DNA from: Aptenodytes patagonicus
Taxonomy: Eukaryota; Chordata; Aves; Sphenisciformes; Spheniscidae
Assembly (NCBI RefSeq): GCF_965638725.1
Contig: NC_134974.1
Coordinates: 2,874,143 to 2,938,142, forward strand
Reading direction: 5' to 3'
Length of the DNA: 64,000 bases
The notes beneath the pieces are model-generated. The model was not told the DNA's origin. It saw nothing but the letters and a program-made list of their open reading frames with translations, and made no database searches. A program made the translations under genes and the position numbers. Of this stretch, positions 23,741 through 41,785 are shown piece by piece. Each line of letters starts with the position of its first letter. The first letter of the stretch is position 1.

Positions 23741-23983
23741 ACGGGCGGGGGGGTGGGCCTCTGCCCCGTCCCACAATGCCCCGCGTGGCGTGGCCGTGGG
23801 GTCCCGGGAAGCGGGACGGGGCTCGCGCCGTGTCCGCCGCACCCGCGTCACTCCCCCCCCGTCACCCCCCCGTCACCCCGCGTCACCCCGTGTCGCCCCG
23901 TGTCGCCCCCGCCACCCGGTGCCCCCCGGCCCCGCCGTTCCCCCCGTGACGGAGCCCACGGACTCGCTGTACCCGAAAATGCC

Positions 23984-23989
23984 TTTATT
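23984..23989 (-). terminator. RORC: RORC poly(A) signal
   Basis: TTTATT on the given strand is AATAAA on the minus strand, about 900 bp past the RORC stop. The RORC transcript would end near 23965, about 500 bp from TDRKH exon 1. Confidence 0.65.
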
Positions 23990-24189
23990 CCACCTCGGTA
24001 CAGCCGCGGCCCCGGCCGGCCCCCCCCCCCCCCCCCGCCCCCCCCACCCCGCCGGGCCACCCGTGGGGGGGGGCCACGCGTGTCCGCACACACAGGAGCC
24101 TGTGACCGTGGGAGAGCCCGGGGGTGCGTGTGCCCGTCCCGGGTGGGGCCGAGCACCCACCGCGGCCCCGGGGACCCCGAACTGCTCGG

Positions 24190-24765
24190 CGGGGTGGGGG
24201 CACCCTCGGGTGACGGGGCACCCCCCTGTGACGGGGCACCCCCGGTTGTTGGAGCACCCACAGGTGACAGAGCATCACCGGGTGACGGAGCATCACCGTG
24301 CGATGGAGCCCCTCGGGGTGATGGAGCACGGCCAGGTGACAAAGCCCCACTGGGTGACAGATCATCGCCGGGTGACGGGGTATCACCAGGTGACGGACCA
24401 TCACTGGGTGACAGAGCATCACTGGGTGATGGAGCGTCACCGGGTGACGAAGCTCCTCTGGGTGACGGTGCATCACCGGGTGTCGGATCCCCCTTGGGTG
24501 ACGGAGCATCACCAAGTGATGGATCCTCCTTGGGTGACGGACCATCGCCGGGTGACAGATCGTCACCGGGTGACGGAGTATCACCAGGTGACGGACCATC
24601 GCCGGGTGACGGAGCATCTCTGGGTGATGGAGCGTCACCAGGTGACGAAGCTCCTCTGGGTGACGGGGCATCACCGGGTGTCGGATCCTCCATGGGTGAC
24701 GGAGCCCCTCCGGGTGTCGGAGTCCCGCCGGGTGTCGGAGTCCCGCTGGGTGCGGGTGCCCCCCT
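24190..24765. repeat. 18-bp tandem repeat in the RORC 3'UTR
   Basis: About 30 copies of a unit close to 'ggtgacggagcatcaccg', itself nearly palindromic (GGTGA / TCACC). It makes up over half of the 3'UTR. Because 18 is a multiple of three, frames on both strands stay open and translate as six-residue repeats such as PSPGDA; these are not genes. Confidence 0.92.
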
Positions 24766-24886
24766 GGCCGCAGGAGCACCCGTGGGTGCCGGCACCCCCC
24801 GCCGCCCCCGGCCACAGGCAGGCAGGAGGCAGGGGGAGGGCAGGGCGAGGACCCGGCCGTCCGGGCCCCCTGGGGGGGGGGGGGGC

Positions 24887-33531
<8,645 letters not shown>

Positions 33532-33538
<7 letters not shown>

Positions 33539-33600
33539 GGCGGCGGCGGCGGCGGCGGCGCGGGCGGCGCGGCCGAGCGTTATAAGGGCACCGGGGCCCC
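33532..33600 (-). promoter_or_regulatory. RORC: RORC proximal promoter and first exon
   Basis: On the minus strand a TTATAA (33580-33585) lies about 42 bp upstream of an ATG (33538) in a strong context, with a (GCC)n run of about eight units between. The exon contributes ATGCGAG and ends at GTAGGG. A TATA-like box so near the start codon implies a 5'UTR of only about 10-15 bases. Confidence 0.5.
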
Positions 33601-33849
33601 CCCGGCATCCTGCCCCCCCCCCCCCGGCATCCTGCCCCCCCGGCCCCACGCACTGGAAATTTCCGACTTTCCACAGCGCGGCTGGGGGGGAAACTGAGGC
33701 ACAGAGGGGCGGCGCGGGGACCCAGGCGGCCGGGGGTGCCCCCCCACCCCCCGTGACCCCGGTGACCCCAGGCGAAGGGGAGCGGGGACCCAGGCATCCG
33801 GGCGGGCACCGTCACCACGGCCCCAAATCCCCCGGGGCGGCTCCGACAC

Positions 33850-34892
33850 CCCCAGGCCCCACGGGACCCCACGGCACCCCGATGTGCTCAGTTTTGGGGT
33901 GCAGCAGTGGGACCCCACGACACCCTGGTGTACCTGGCCCTGGGGCGCGGTGATGGGACCCCAGGGCACCCCAACATGCCCGGCCCTGGGGTGCAGCCAT
34001 GGGACCCCACGGCACCCCGACGTGCCCACCTTTGGGGTGCGGCCATGGGACCCCACGGCACCCTGATGCGCCTGGATTTGGGGTGCACCCATGGGGCCTC
34101 ACAACACCCCAGTGCACCCAGCTCTGGGGTGCAGCTACGGGACCCCACAGCACCCCGATGTACCCAGCTTTAGGGTGCAGCCACGGGACCCCGTGACACC
34201 CTGAGGCGCTCGGCCCTGGGGTGCAGCCGTGGCACCCCACAGCGCCCCGACGTGCCCAGCCCTGGGGTGCGGCCATGGGACCCCACGACACTCTGACGTG
34301 CCCGGATTCGGGGTGCATCCGCGGGACCCCGCAGCACCCCGATGTGCCCGGATTTGGGGTGCATCCGCGGGACCCCACAGCACCCCGATGTGCCCGGATT
34401 TGGGGTGCATCCGCGGGACCCCGCAGCACCCCGATGTGCCCAGATTCGGGGTGCATCCGCGGGACCCCACAGCACCCCGATGTGCCCGGATTTGGGGTGC
34501 ATCCGCGGGACCCCACAGCACCCCGATGTGCCCGGATTTGGGGTGCATCCGCGGGACCCCGCAGCACCCCGATGTGCCCAGATTCGGGGTGCATCCACGG
34601 GACCCCACAGCACCCCGATGTGCCCGGATTTGGGGTGCATCTGCGGGACCCCGCAGCACCCCGATGTGCCCAGATTCGGGGTGCATCCGCGGGACCCCAC
34701 AGCACCCCGATGTGCCCGGATTTGGGGTGCATCCGCGGGACCCCGCAGCACCCCGATGTGCCCAGATTCGGGGTGCATCCGCGGGACCCCACAGCACCCC
34801 GATGTGCCCGGATTTGGGGTGCATCCGCGGGACCCCGCAGCACCCCGATGTGCCCAGATTCGGGGTGCATCCGCGGGACCCCCCGCGCCCCC
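33850..34892. repeat. 46-bp satellite with two-unit higher-order structure
   Basis: About 22 head-to-tail units of 46 bp around 'gggaccccacagcacccc' and 'gatttggggtgcatccgc'. The left half (33850-34300) is diverged. The right half (34320-34880) is nearly uniform and mostly alternates two variants, 'ccggatttgggg' and 'ccagattcgggg', giving a 92-bp higher-order period. Spacing of GGGACC at 34323, 34369, 34415 and 34461 is exactly 46. Confidence 0.95.
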
Positions 34893-35170
34893 AAGGCGCC
34901 CGGGGGAGGGGGGGGTTCGGGCGCTGCCGGGTCACGGGGGAAACTGAGGCCCCAGCTTCGGCGAGCGCCACCCGGGCCCCCGGGGGTCCCCGCGGCCGCC
35001 CGGCCCGGCCCTGTCCCGCGTCCCGTGTCCCGCGTGTCCCGCGTGTCCCGCTCCCGCTGCCCCGCGCGAGGCCCCGGGCGCGGCGACCGCTGGCCGAGCG
35101 GGGCGGGGGGGGGCCACGCCCACGCCGCGTCACCGGCGGGGCGGGGCCCGCTCGGCTTCCGTAGGAGCCC
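34893..35170. other. CpG-rich non-repeat islet between two satellites
   Basis: A 280-bp unique block with GGGGCGGGG boxes, dense CpG and a 'gtgtcccgcgtgtcccgc' micro-duplication. It looks promoter-like and lies 1.3 kb upstream of RORC exon 1, where the first exon of the long RORgamma form would be expected, but no matching N-terminal peptide was found. Confidence 0.35.
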
Positions 35171-35217
35171 CGCCCCGAGGGACGCCTACAGAACCCCGTG
35201 GGCGCCTGGGGAGACCT

Positions 35218-37350
35218 ATAGAGCCCTGCACCGCCCCTATAGCCCCTATACAGCCCCTATACACCCCCGTGCACCCCTATACACCCCTACACCGCCCCTA
35301 TACAGCCCCGTACACCCCTATACAGCCCCTATACACCCCTACACCGCCCCTATACAGCCCCGTACACCCCTATACAGCCCCTATACACCCCTACACCGCC
35401 CCTATACAGCCTCGTACACCCCTATACAGCCCCTATACACCCCTACACCGCCCCTATACAGCCCCGTACACCCCTATACAGCCCCTATACACCCCTACAC
35501 CGCCCCTATACAGCCCCGTACACCCCTATACAGCCCCTATACACCCCTACACCGCCCCTATACAGCCCCGTACACCCCTATACAGCCCCTATACACCCCT
35601 ACACCGCCCTTATGCAGCCCCGTACACCCCTATACAGCCCCTATACACCCCTACACCGCCCCTACAGCCCCTATACAGCCCCTATACACCCCCGTACACC
35701 CCTATACACCCCTACACCGCCCCTATACAGCCCCGTACACCCCTATACAGCCCCTATACACCCCTACACCGCCCCTACAGCCCCTATACACCCCCTATAC
35801 ACCCCCGTACACCCCTATACAGCCCCTACAGCCCCTATACAGCCCCGTACACCCCTACACCACCCCTATACAGCCCCTATACAGCCCTCTACACCCCTAC
35901 ACCGCCCCTACAGCCCCTCCACACCCCTACACCGCCCCGTACAGCCCCTGCAGCCCCTACACCGCCCCTATACAGCCCCTATGCACCCCTACACTGCCCC
36001 GTACAGCCCCTACAGACCCTATACAGCCCCTACAGCCCCTATACAGCCCCTATACACCCCTATACCGCCTCGTACGGCCCCTACAGACCCCGTACACCCC
36101 TATACAGTCCCGTACAGCCCTACAGCCCCCCGTACACCCCTACACCGCTCCTATACACCCCCGTACAGCCCCTATACACCCCCGTACACCCCTACACTGC
36201 CCCGTACAGCCCCTATACACCCCTATACAGCCCCGTACAGCCCCTATGCACCCTTATGCAGCCCCATACAGACCCTACAGACACCCATAGACCCCTACAC
36301 CGCCCTGTACAGCCCCTATACACCCCTATACCACCCCGTACAGCCCCTACAGACCCCCATACACCTCTATGCAGCCCCATACAGATCCTACAGCCCCTAT
36401 AGACCCCTATACAGCCCCTATACACCCCCATACAGCCCCTACAGACCCACATACACCCCTGTGCAGCCCCATACACCCCTATACAGTCCCATACAGCCCC
36501 TATACACCCCTGTACAGCCCCTATACACCTCTATGCAGCCCCTATACACCTCTATGCAGCCCCATACAGCCCCTACAGACCCCATATACCCCTACACAGC
36601 CCTGTACAGCCCCTATACACCCCTATACAGTCCCATACAGCCCCCATACACCCCACACCGCCCCGTACAGCCCCTATACACCTCTACGCAGCCCCATACA
36701 GCCCTACAGACCCCTGTACACCCCTATACAGCCCTGTACAGCCCCTACCGACCCCCATACACCCCTATACAGCCCTGTATAGCCCCTACAGACCTTATAT
36801 ACCCCTATACCACCCCATACAGCCCCTACAGACCCCTATACACCCGTATACAGCCCTGTACAGCCCCTATACACCTCTATGCAGCCCCATACAGCCCCTA
36901 CAGACCCCCATATACCCTACACAGCCCTGTACAGCCCCTATGCAGCCCCTACAGACCCCCTCTACACCCCTATTCCACCCTGTACAGCCCCTATACAGCC
37001 CCTCTGGACAGCCATACACCCCTATACAGCCCCATACAGCACCTGTGGACCCCTATACAGCCCATATACACCCCTATGCAGCTCTCTGTGGCACTACAGC
37101 CACCTTACACATGCCCATACGGCCCTCTGCAGGCCTTATACAGCTCCAAACCGCCCTGTACGTCCCCTTTAGATGCCCGTACAGGCCTGTACAAACCTCC
37201 GCAGCGCTCACAGGTCACCTATATGCCAATGTATACTCCTGTATGGTCCCTATAGACCCCCTCTACAGCCCCTGTGCAGCCCCTATAGACCCCCATACAG
37301 CCCCTTTAGATCCCTATACGCCCCTCTGTGGCTGCTGTAGACCCCCTAAC
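35218..37350. repeat. CCCCTATACAG minisatellite with 52-bp higher-order unit
   Basis: Nine- to eleven-base subunits 'cccctatacag', 'cccctacaccg', 'ccccgtaca' are grouped into a 52-bp unit repeated almost perfectly at 35280-35640, then becoming irregular to about 37350. The CCTATACAG core recurs well over 100 times. Very long ORFs across it come from the lack of stop trinucleotides and are not genes. Confidence 0.95.
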
Positions 37351-37657
37351 AGCTCTGTGCAGGCCCTATAGAAGCCCTACGCGCTCCCTATACAGCCCCC
37401 CCCATAGGGCCTCTGAACACCCCCCCCCAGCCCTGTACCCTGGCCCTATAGACCCCCGTACCGCCCCTACCCCCCCCCCCCCTTGTCGGGGGACCCCACC
37501 TCACCCGCCAGCTCCAGCACCCGGCGGTTCGGGGAGGGGGCTGTGCTCCGCCCTCCCACAGCCGGGGTCACCCCATGGGGGGAGCTGGGACCCCGGGGGG
37601 GGGGGGGACGACGGTGACCCCAAGAAACGAGGCAGCTCCAGCGTAGTACAAAACACC

Positions 37658-37663
37658 TTTATT
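37658..37663 (-). terminator. S100A10: S100A10 poly(A) signal
   Basis: TTTATT on the given strand (AATAAA on the minus strand), about 470 bp beyond the S100A10 stop. The S100A10 3'UTR would therefore be about 38131-37640. Confidence 0.7.
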
Positions 37664-37674
37664 GGGGTGGGGGG

Positions 37675-38100
37675 CGGCAGGGCAGCACCCAGGGGTGGGT
37701 GGGGGGAGGCAGCACTCAGAGGTCGGGGGGGGGGGGGCAGCACCCACGGGTGGGGGAGGCAGCACTCAGAGGTCAGGGGGGGCAGCACCCATGGGTGGGG
37801 GAGGCAGCACTCAGAGGTCGGGGGGGCAGCACCCACGGGTGGGTGGAGGCAGCACTCAGAGGTCGGGGGGCAGCACCCATGGGTGGGGGAGGCAGCACTC
37901 AGAGGTCGGGGGGGGGCAGCACCCATGGGTGGGGGAGGCAGCACTCAGAGGTCGGGGGGGGCAGCACCCACGGGTGGGTGGAGGCAGCACTCAGAGGTCG
38001 GGGGGGGGCAGCACCCATGGGTGGGGGAGGCAGCACTCAGAGGTCGGGGGGGCAGCACCCACGGGTGGGTGGGGGCAGCACCCATGGGTGGGGGGTGGGG
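37675..38100. repeat. 46-bp tandem repeat forming most of the S100A10 3'UTR
   Basis: Eight copies of a unit 'ggcagcactcagaggtcggg' plus 'gggcagcacccatgggtggg'. CACTCAGAGG occurs near 37713, 37763, 37808, 37853, 37896, 37942, 37988 and 38034, so the period is 43-50 bp. Each unit carries the near palindrome ACCCATGGGT. Confidence 0.93.
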
Positions 38101-38131
38101 GGGCGGGGGGGCAGCACCCCGGGCGCCGCTC

Positions 38132-38694
38132 TCACTTCCTGCCCTTCTGCTTCATGTGCAGCACGAAGTAGTCGTTGCAGGCGATGGTGAGCCCGGCCAC
38201 CAGCGAGAAGAAGCCCTGGAAGCCCACCTTGCCGTCCCGGCACTGGTCCAGGTCCTTCATGATCTTGTCCAAGGCCATCGGGTCCCGCTGGTTCTGGGGG
38301 GGGAGGGGGGGGGAGCAGGGACGGGGGGTCAGGGCCCCTCACCCCGGCGTCAGGGATGCACCCACCCACGGGGCTCCCCTGTGCCCTCAGGTAACGGGGT
38401 CCGGTCCTGGCAGGGGGGGATCGGGGGGAGGGGGGGGGGGGGGGTCCCATCCCGGCGGCGTGCGATGGGGTCTGCTCCCGGGGCGCTACGGGGGGTGTGT
38501 GTGTGTCGTGTGTCCCCCCCACCCCCGGGGGCCCGATCCTGCCCCCCCCCCCCCCCCCCCACCTCCAGGAAGCCGGGGAACTCCTTCTCCATCAGCGCCC
38601 GCAGGTCCTCCTTGCCGAGGTGGTTCTTGTCCCCCGCGTACTTGTGGAAGGTGAACATGAGGGTCTCCATGGCGTGCTCCATCTGGGACGGCAT
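38132..38694 (-). CDS. S100A10: S100 calcium-binding protein A10 (p11)
   Basis: p11 forms a heterotetramer with annexin A2 at the plasma membrane and carries channels and receptors to the surface. Two coding exons: 38563-38694 (ATG at 38694, MPSQMEHAMETLMFTFHKYA) and 38132-38293 (NQRDPMALDKIMKDLDQCRD to the end HMKQKGRK, stop 38132-38134). Total 97 residues, equal to human p11, and nearly identical along its length. The first EF-hand loop is the shortened, non-calcium-binding p11 type (AGDKNHLGKEDL), and the second loop has DQCRDGKVGF with the replaced acidic ligands. The Cys residues used for partner chemistry (DQC and IAC) are kept. A coding exon acceptor lies at 38703. A noncoding exon 1 ends at a donor near 40015. 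Confidence 0.97.
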
Positions 38695-38703
38695 GGCTGG
38701 GGG

Positions 38704-40014
38704 CTGCGGGGGGGGGGGTACAGCTCAGCCACACGCCCCGGACCCCCCCCCCCCCCCCCCCCCCAATACCCCACCCAGCTGGCAGGCCCCGGGCTGAGGC
38801 TGGCGCCGCTCATCACACGTGTGAGCAGTTTTCCAGCTGCTGGGAATGACTCAGCTCCGGCCGTGGCCACAGGGTGGGGCCCGGGGAGGGGTGACACGTC
38901 CTGTGGGTGTGTCCTGTGGGTGTCCCCCCCCCCGTCCCCCCCCCCCCGGCTACGGGGCACCCTGGGGAACCCCAATGAGTCACGGGGGGGGGGCATCGCG
39001 CAAAGCCCCCGGACTCCTCCCTGGGCAGGGTGCACCCTGCCTCAGTTTCCCCATGTCCGAGGGGTCACCGGGGGGTGGGGGGCAGCGCCCCCCCCCCCAG
39101 GGGTGACGCCCCCCCCCCCCCCCCATTTTGGGAAGGGATGCCTGGGCCTGGCAAAGATGTGGGGTGACGGCAGCGTGGGGACACGCCTGCCCCGTGAGAA
39201 CGCTGCCCCCCCCCCCCCCCCCCCCGCCCAGCGCCGGGACCCCCCCGACCTCGATGTCCCCCTCCCCGGGCTGCCGGAGGGTGGGGGGGCTGGGCTGGGG
39301 ACACGGTTGGGGACACCGGTGGCACACGCCAGCGCGGGCGCCTGGCACCGAAACAGGAACTGGCCCAGCCCGCGGCTTCGCCTCCGAAAACGTGGGGGGG
39401 GCCGCGGGGGGGGCGCCAGGGCTGGGCCCTCCCGCTCAGCACCGGGGACCCCCCGGCCAGCCCTGCCCCGGCCCCCCAGCCCAGGCTCCCCCCGCCCCAG
39501 GCAGGATGCGGCCCCCCCGGGGTGCGGGGGCATCTCTTGGGGTGGTGGTGGGGAAATATGCCCCTCCACGGGCACCCCCAAACCCCAAGGGGGGTGGTCG
39601 GGGTGGGGTGGCCCTGGGGGCACCCTGGCTCACGTGCCCATTTTCGGGGTCCCCCTCCAAAGTGGGGTGCGGGGTTGGGTCCCCCTTTAAGGGTGGGGGG
39701 CAATACTCGGGGGTCCCCCCCGGGGGGGGGGGGGCAGGATGGGGTCCACCCCTAACGGGAGAGGCAGGATTGGGGTCCCCCTCTAGCAGGGGGGCAGGAC
39801 TGGGGTTCCCCACCCGGGGGGGGGCATGCCTGGGGGCCCCCCCTCTAAATGAGGGGTGCAGGATTGCTCCCTCCCCACAGCGAGGTGCAGGATTGAGCCC
39901 CCCCCCCCCCCGAGCGGGGTGCGGGGATGGGGTCTCCCCAACAGGACGTAGCCCGGACCCCCTCTAATGGGGGGTGCAGGGTCGCGCCCCCCCCCTCCCG
40001 GGCCCGGTACTCAC
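38704..40014 (-). other. S100A10: S100A10 intron 1
   Basis: No exon seen. C/G homopolymers dominate, with a dispersed 'tgcctcagtttcccc' motif at 39038-39052 and loosely repeated 'ggattggggtccccctc' phrases at 39650-39960. Confidence 0.6.
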
Positions 40015-40150
40015 GGGCGGTGCGGCGCGGCGCGGCGCGGAGCGGGCAGTGGCGGGGCGCGGCGCCGCCCGGGATAGGCACGGCGGGGGCGGCCGGGGGG
40101 GGGGGCACCGGGGGGGGGGGGGGGGCCGGGGCGGCCCCGCTGACTCACCC
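40015..40150 (-). promoter_or_regulatory. S100A10: S100A10 noncoding exon 1 and CpG promoter
   Basis: A minus-strand donor (GTGAGT, plus ACTCAC at 40009-40014) follows a CpG-dense exon with CGGCGCGG repeats. A TGACTCA (AP-1 type) site at 40140-40146 lies at the likely promoter edge. The exact start is not visible. Confidence 0.5.
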
Positions 40151-41220
40151 GCTCCCCGCCCGGCCGCGCTCCGCCTTAACCCCTTCCCTCCGCCGGCTGC
40201 CCCCCGGGCTGCCCCCCCCCCCCCCGCCCCCCGGGCTGCCCCCGTCCTGCCCCGCTGTCCCGTGTCCCCCCCCACCCCACCCCCGGGCTGCCCCCAAACA
40301 CCGGGGACCCCCCCCCCCCCCAGCACCCTCGGGGACCGGGTCCCCTCGGGGCCCCTCCATCATCCCCGTCCCGGCGGGGTCGCCACCCCGGCGCGTGCGG
40401 GCTAATTACGCCTAATTGGGTGCCGAGGCGTGGGGACCCCGGGGCAGCACCCTGCGCGTGGCAGGGCGCCCGGCCGGGCGCGCCGCCCCCGCAGCACCCC
40501 GGGGTGCCGTCTGCCTTCGCCTCCGTGGGGCTCGGGTCCCCGGGGGGGGGGGGGGGGGGTACACGGGACACGCGGGGACCCCCGGGTGCTGCGGGCCGCG
40601 GCAGGTCGAGCCCCCCCCCCCCCCCCAGCCAGGGGGTCGCCGGGGCGGGCCCGTCCTCGCCTCAGTTCCCCCCCCCCCCAAAGGGTGCAAAGGGCGGGGG
40701 GGGGGCAGAGCCGGGGCGAGGCCCATGGGTGCCCGCCCCACCCATGGGTGCGGGCCCTGCCCGCCTGGCACCATCTGCCGGGGGACGGGGAGAAGGGAGA
40801 GCCGGCCCCGAGGTGCATTTTCCTGGGAGGGACACCCCCCCCCCCAGGACCCCCCCTTGTCCCCAGGGTCCCCCAAGGACCCCCTCCCTCCAGAGGGGAC
40901 CCCCCAGCCCCCCCCGGCCCCTTCAATCCCCAGGGATCCCCCCCTTCGGCCCCCCCAACCCCCAAGGGACCCCCTTATCCCCATGCCCCCCCCCTTGTCC
41001 CCAGCCCCCCCTTGTCCCCAGAGCCCCCCGCCCTCAGCTCCCCCCCCCAGCCAACCCCACCCAAGGGCCCCGCCTTCCTCACAGGGCCACCCATAGTCCC
41101 CAGGGAGCCCCCTCCCGCCGCCTCAAGGACCCCCCTCAGTCCCCAGGAAGACCCCAAGGAGCCCCCCAAACTCCAGGGACCCCCCCCGCCCGGCAGCGCT
41201 GACACCTCCCTCCTGCCACT
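40151..41220. other. Intergenic stretch between S100A10 and DEDD
   Basis: Extremely C/G-rich with many homopolymers ('ccccccttgtccccag' phrases). No coding sequence recognised on either strand. In human these two neighbours are megabases apart, so a synteny junction lies here. Confidence 0.6.
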
Positions 41221-41785
41221 CTGCCCTCACTCAAGATGGCGGCGCCCCCTCATGACCCGCAAAAGGAGCGAAGCCGTACCCGGCGACCCCGCCTGCCCTC
41301 TCCCGAGATGGCGGCCGTGCCCTAAGGGCGTGGCGGCCTTGCCAGCTTGCCCTCACCTAACATGGCGGCGGCGCGCCAATGCTCCCGAAGGGCGCTGAAG
41401 CCGGCGGCCGGTGACCCGGATGGGCCCGCCCTCCTGCCCTTATCCAAGAGGGCGCCGCGCTCCCCGGCTTTCCCGATGGGAGTGAAGGCGGAGGGGTGAG
41501 CGTGGCCCGGATGTGGGCGGGGCCGCACGGCGCGAGGGGGCGGGGCCGCGGCCCCGGATGTTGCGTCGCGCCGGAGCCGCGGCGGCCGCCTGCGAGCGGG
41601 GAGCGGAGCGGACGGAGCCAACATGGCGGCGCCGAGCCTGGGGCGGCCGTGAGGGGGAGGCCGCGGCGCCCTCAGCCCGGGCAGCCCCGCAGCGCCAGCG
41701 GGGCCCGCACAGCGGAGCGGGGGCCGAGCCGGCGGGCATGGCGGGGGCGGCGTAAGGGAGGCCTCGGCGGTCCCTGTGGGTGAGG
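41221..41785 (+). promoter_or_regulatory. DEDD: DEDD CpG-island promoter with YY1-type motifs
   Basis: Copies of a 'tgccctcactcaagatggcg'-like phrase occur at about 41225, 41295, 41350 and 41440, placing ATGGCGGC cores at 41235, 41308 and 41362; a further one lies at 41622. AAnATGGCGGC is the YY1 consensus and is typical of CpG promoters near +1. A noncoding DEDD exon 1 probably begins around 41590 and uses a donor at 41752 or 41780. Confidence 0.55.

Noticed and set aside
22471-23949. 492-codon open frame on the + strand
   Set aside because: It is antisense to TDRKH coding exons and its CpG promoter; GC bias keeps it open.
23848-24795. Open frame with PSPGDA-type six-residue repeats, and its counterparts on the other strand
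   Set aside because: The 18-bp repeat is a multiple of three and stays open in several frames on both strands; it is the RORC 3'UTR.
34221-36290. Very long open frames (up to about 690 codons) across the RORC-S100A10 spacer on the + strand
   Set aside because: They lie on the 46-bp and 52-bp satellites and translate into Tyr/Thr/Pro repeats; the repeat units simply lack stop codons. No start context, splice signal or homology.
35218-37350. CRISPR-like or telomere-like array
   Set aside because: There are no unique spacers between repeats and the host is a vertebrate; it is a minisatellite. The unit is not TTAGGG.
40416-41398. Overlapping long open frames between S100A10 and DEDD
   Set aside because: Pro/Gly/Arg-rich translations of C/G homopolymers in several frames at once, with no family resemblance and no splice pattern.
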